DNA of 6,174 nucleotides, taken from contig DGEF01000058.1 of NCBI GenBank assembly GCA_002385805.1, positions 1 through 6,174 of the forward strand, given 5' to 3'. Made by a program: the position numbers and the translations under genes. The notes beneath the pieces are model-generated. The model did no database searches, was not told where the DNA came from, and saw only the letters and a list, made by a program, of their open reading frames with translations. Numbering within the stretch: the first letter of the stretch is position 1; each line of letters opens with the position of its first letter. Shown here piece by piece: positions 5,276 through 6,174 of this stretch. Source of the stretch: Peptococcaceae bacterium UBA3933. GTDB taxonomy: Bacteria > Bacillota > Peptococcia > Peptococcales > BICA1-8.

Positions 5276-6174
5276 TTAATCGAAAAACAAAGATAGCAGT
5301 TCTTCTCTGTTTATATTACCAAAATACCTGGTGAAATCAACGTTTTCCAACTTTTTTCGTATTTCTTGCCGATCATACTTACAACCTAGAATAAGATTTT
5401 CCAATTCTTCTAGGTTTTCGGTGCCGAAAAAATCTCCATAAATCTTTATTTTGTTAATTAAACCTTTATTTACATCTAAGCGAAGATCAATTTTGCCTAC
5501 CGGAAACCGTTGCTCTTTCCGAAAGTTAAAAGCCGGTGATGAACCATAATTCCATTCCCAGGTATCGTATTTCTCCTCTTTCAGTTTATAAATAGCTTTT
5601 AAATCTTCCTCCCTTAATTTATATTCCACAGGAAAATCGGGTGCAAATAAACTCTGTAAAAGTATTTCCTTAAACTCTTCAATTGTAATCTTTTCTTTTA
5701 AATAATCACTTACATTAGTGACCCTACTCCGTACCGATTTTACACCTTTTGAGGTAAATTTGTCTGCATTTACCCTTAAGGCAGCCTGCACATCTTCCAG
5801 ATTTGAGTTAAAAAGAATTGTACCATGATGCAAAACTTTTCCTTTATAAATAAACTGGGCATTCCCGGAAAATTTCTTTCCCTCAATGGCTATGTCATTT
5901 CTGCTGTTGTGTTCTGCTTTTATGCCCAGCTTTTCCAGGGCAAGAACAATTCTCTCATTATATTTACGAAAATCAATACTATCCGCATCAGTTTTTTCAA
6001 TAAAAGAAAAATTCAAATTTCCCAGGTCATGATAGACCGCACCTCCACCGGTAATCCTTCTTACTACATTTATACCTTTTTTTTCAATGTATTCTGTATT
6101 GATTTCTTCTACGGTATTTTGAAAGCGTCCGATAATAACTGAAGGTTCATTTTGCCAGAGCAAAACAAAAGTAT
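5276..6174 (-). CDS. lplA: Lipoate-protein ligase A, partial (N-terminus beyond the window)
   Basis: This enzyme activates free lipoate with ATP and attaches it to a lysine of lipoyl-domain proteins (2-oxoacid dehydrogenase E2 subunits, glycine cleavage H protein) in the cytoplasm. Counting from the TTG codon at 6163, the lipoate-binding motif RRITGGGAVYHDLGN spans 35-49 and the catalytic lysine is K97 in GKKFSGNA, equivalent to K133 of E. coli LplA. HHGTILF (112-118) is also typical. From about 180 to the end (295) is the C-terminal accessory domain, so this is a two-domain ligase able to make lipoyl-AMP itself. The frame stays open to the window edge, adding T-F-V before LLWQNEPSVIIG. By comparison with E. 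coli LplA roughly 30 N-terminal residues are missing, so the TTG is not the real start. It is followed by its own terminator and is probably a separate unit from proXWV. Confidence 0.94.
   Translation of the reverse strand, partial: TFVLLWQNEPSVIIGRFQNTVEEINTEYIEKKGINVVRRITGGGAVYHDLGNLNFSFIEKTDADSIDFRKYNERIVLALEKLGIKAEHNSRNDIAIEGKKFSGNAQFIYKGKVLHHGTILFNSNLEDVQAALRVNADKFTSKGVKSVRSRVTNVSDYLKEKITIEEFKEILLQSLFAPDFPVEYKLREEDLKAIYKLKEEKYDTWEWNYGSSPAFNFRKEQRFPVGKIDLRLDVNKGLINKIKIYGDFFGTENLEELENLILGCKYDRQEIRKKLENVDFTRYFGNINREELLSLFFD

Noticed and set aside
5825..6142. 105-codon + strand open frame inside lplA
   Set aside because: It is antisense to the conserved lipoate-binding motif. Its Phe/Ile-rich composition reflects the reverse complement of Lys/Glu/Asn codons, and no promoter or domain supports it.
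1885..6174. Metabolic link between betaine uptake and lipoate ligase (glycine cleavage of betaine-derived glycine)
   Set aside because: Only adjacency supports it. A terminator and a separate promoter lie between them, and no betaine or glycine catabolic gene is in the window.
1..6174. Mobile element, CRISPR array, phage or defence system
   Set aside because: No transposase, integrase, regularly spaced repeats, tRNA-att pattern or defence-type gene is visible; all large frames are housekeeping or transport genes with uniform composition.

Overview
This window looks like ordinary chromosome from a low-GC Gram-positive bacterium (Firmicutes, probably a clostridial-type anaerobe). The evidence is AT-rich DNA, strong AAGGAGG-type ribosome binding sites, a lipoprotein-type solute receptor, a PepF-family oligopeptidase and compact intrinsic terminators. 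The genus cannot be named from the sequence alone.

Layout. Bases 1-80 hold a short AT-rich leader with a candidate promoter. It is followed by pepF on the + strand (81-1856), an M3-family zinc oligoendopeptidase with an intact HEXXH active site. A compact hairpin at 1863-1882 separates pepF from a convergent minus-strand operon and can serve as terminator for both. Read in its own direction, that operon is proX (substrate-binding lipoprotein, 5002-3974), proW (permease, 3923-3072) and proV (ATPase with CBS domains, 3057-1885). Together they form a complete ProU/OpuA-type ABC importer for glycine betaine or related quaternary-ammonium osmoprotectants. A 273-bp intergenic region (5003-5275) holds the terminator of the next gene upstream, short AAGTTGTC repeats, a candidate promoter and a leader that may fold. 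The window ends inside a lipoate-protein ligase gene (lplA-like, 5276-6174, minus strand) whose N-terminus lies past base 6174.

How the parts work together. ProX would capture the betaine outside the membrane in a three-tryptophan cage, ProW would carry it across, and ProV would power and gate transport, with its CBS pair a plausible sensor of ionic strength or a nucleotide. A hairpin just after the proX stop may raise the amount of receptor relative to membrane subunits. PepF (cytoplasmic peptide turnover) and the lipoate ligase (cofactor salvage) are neighbours with no evident functional link to the transporter.

No undescribed system is visible. The useful points are a corrected start for proX, a truncated start for lplA, a terminator whose G-U pairs reveal its working strand, the reversed X-W-V gene order, and small regulatory structures around the transporter operon.
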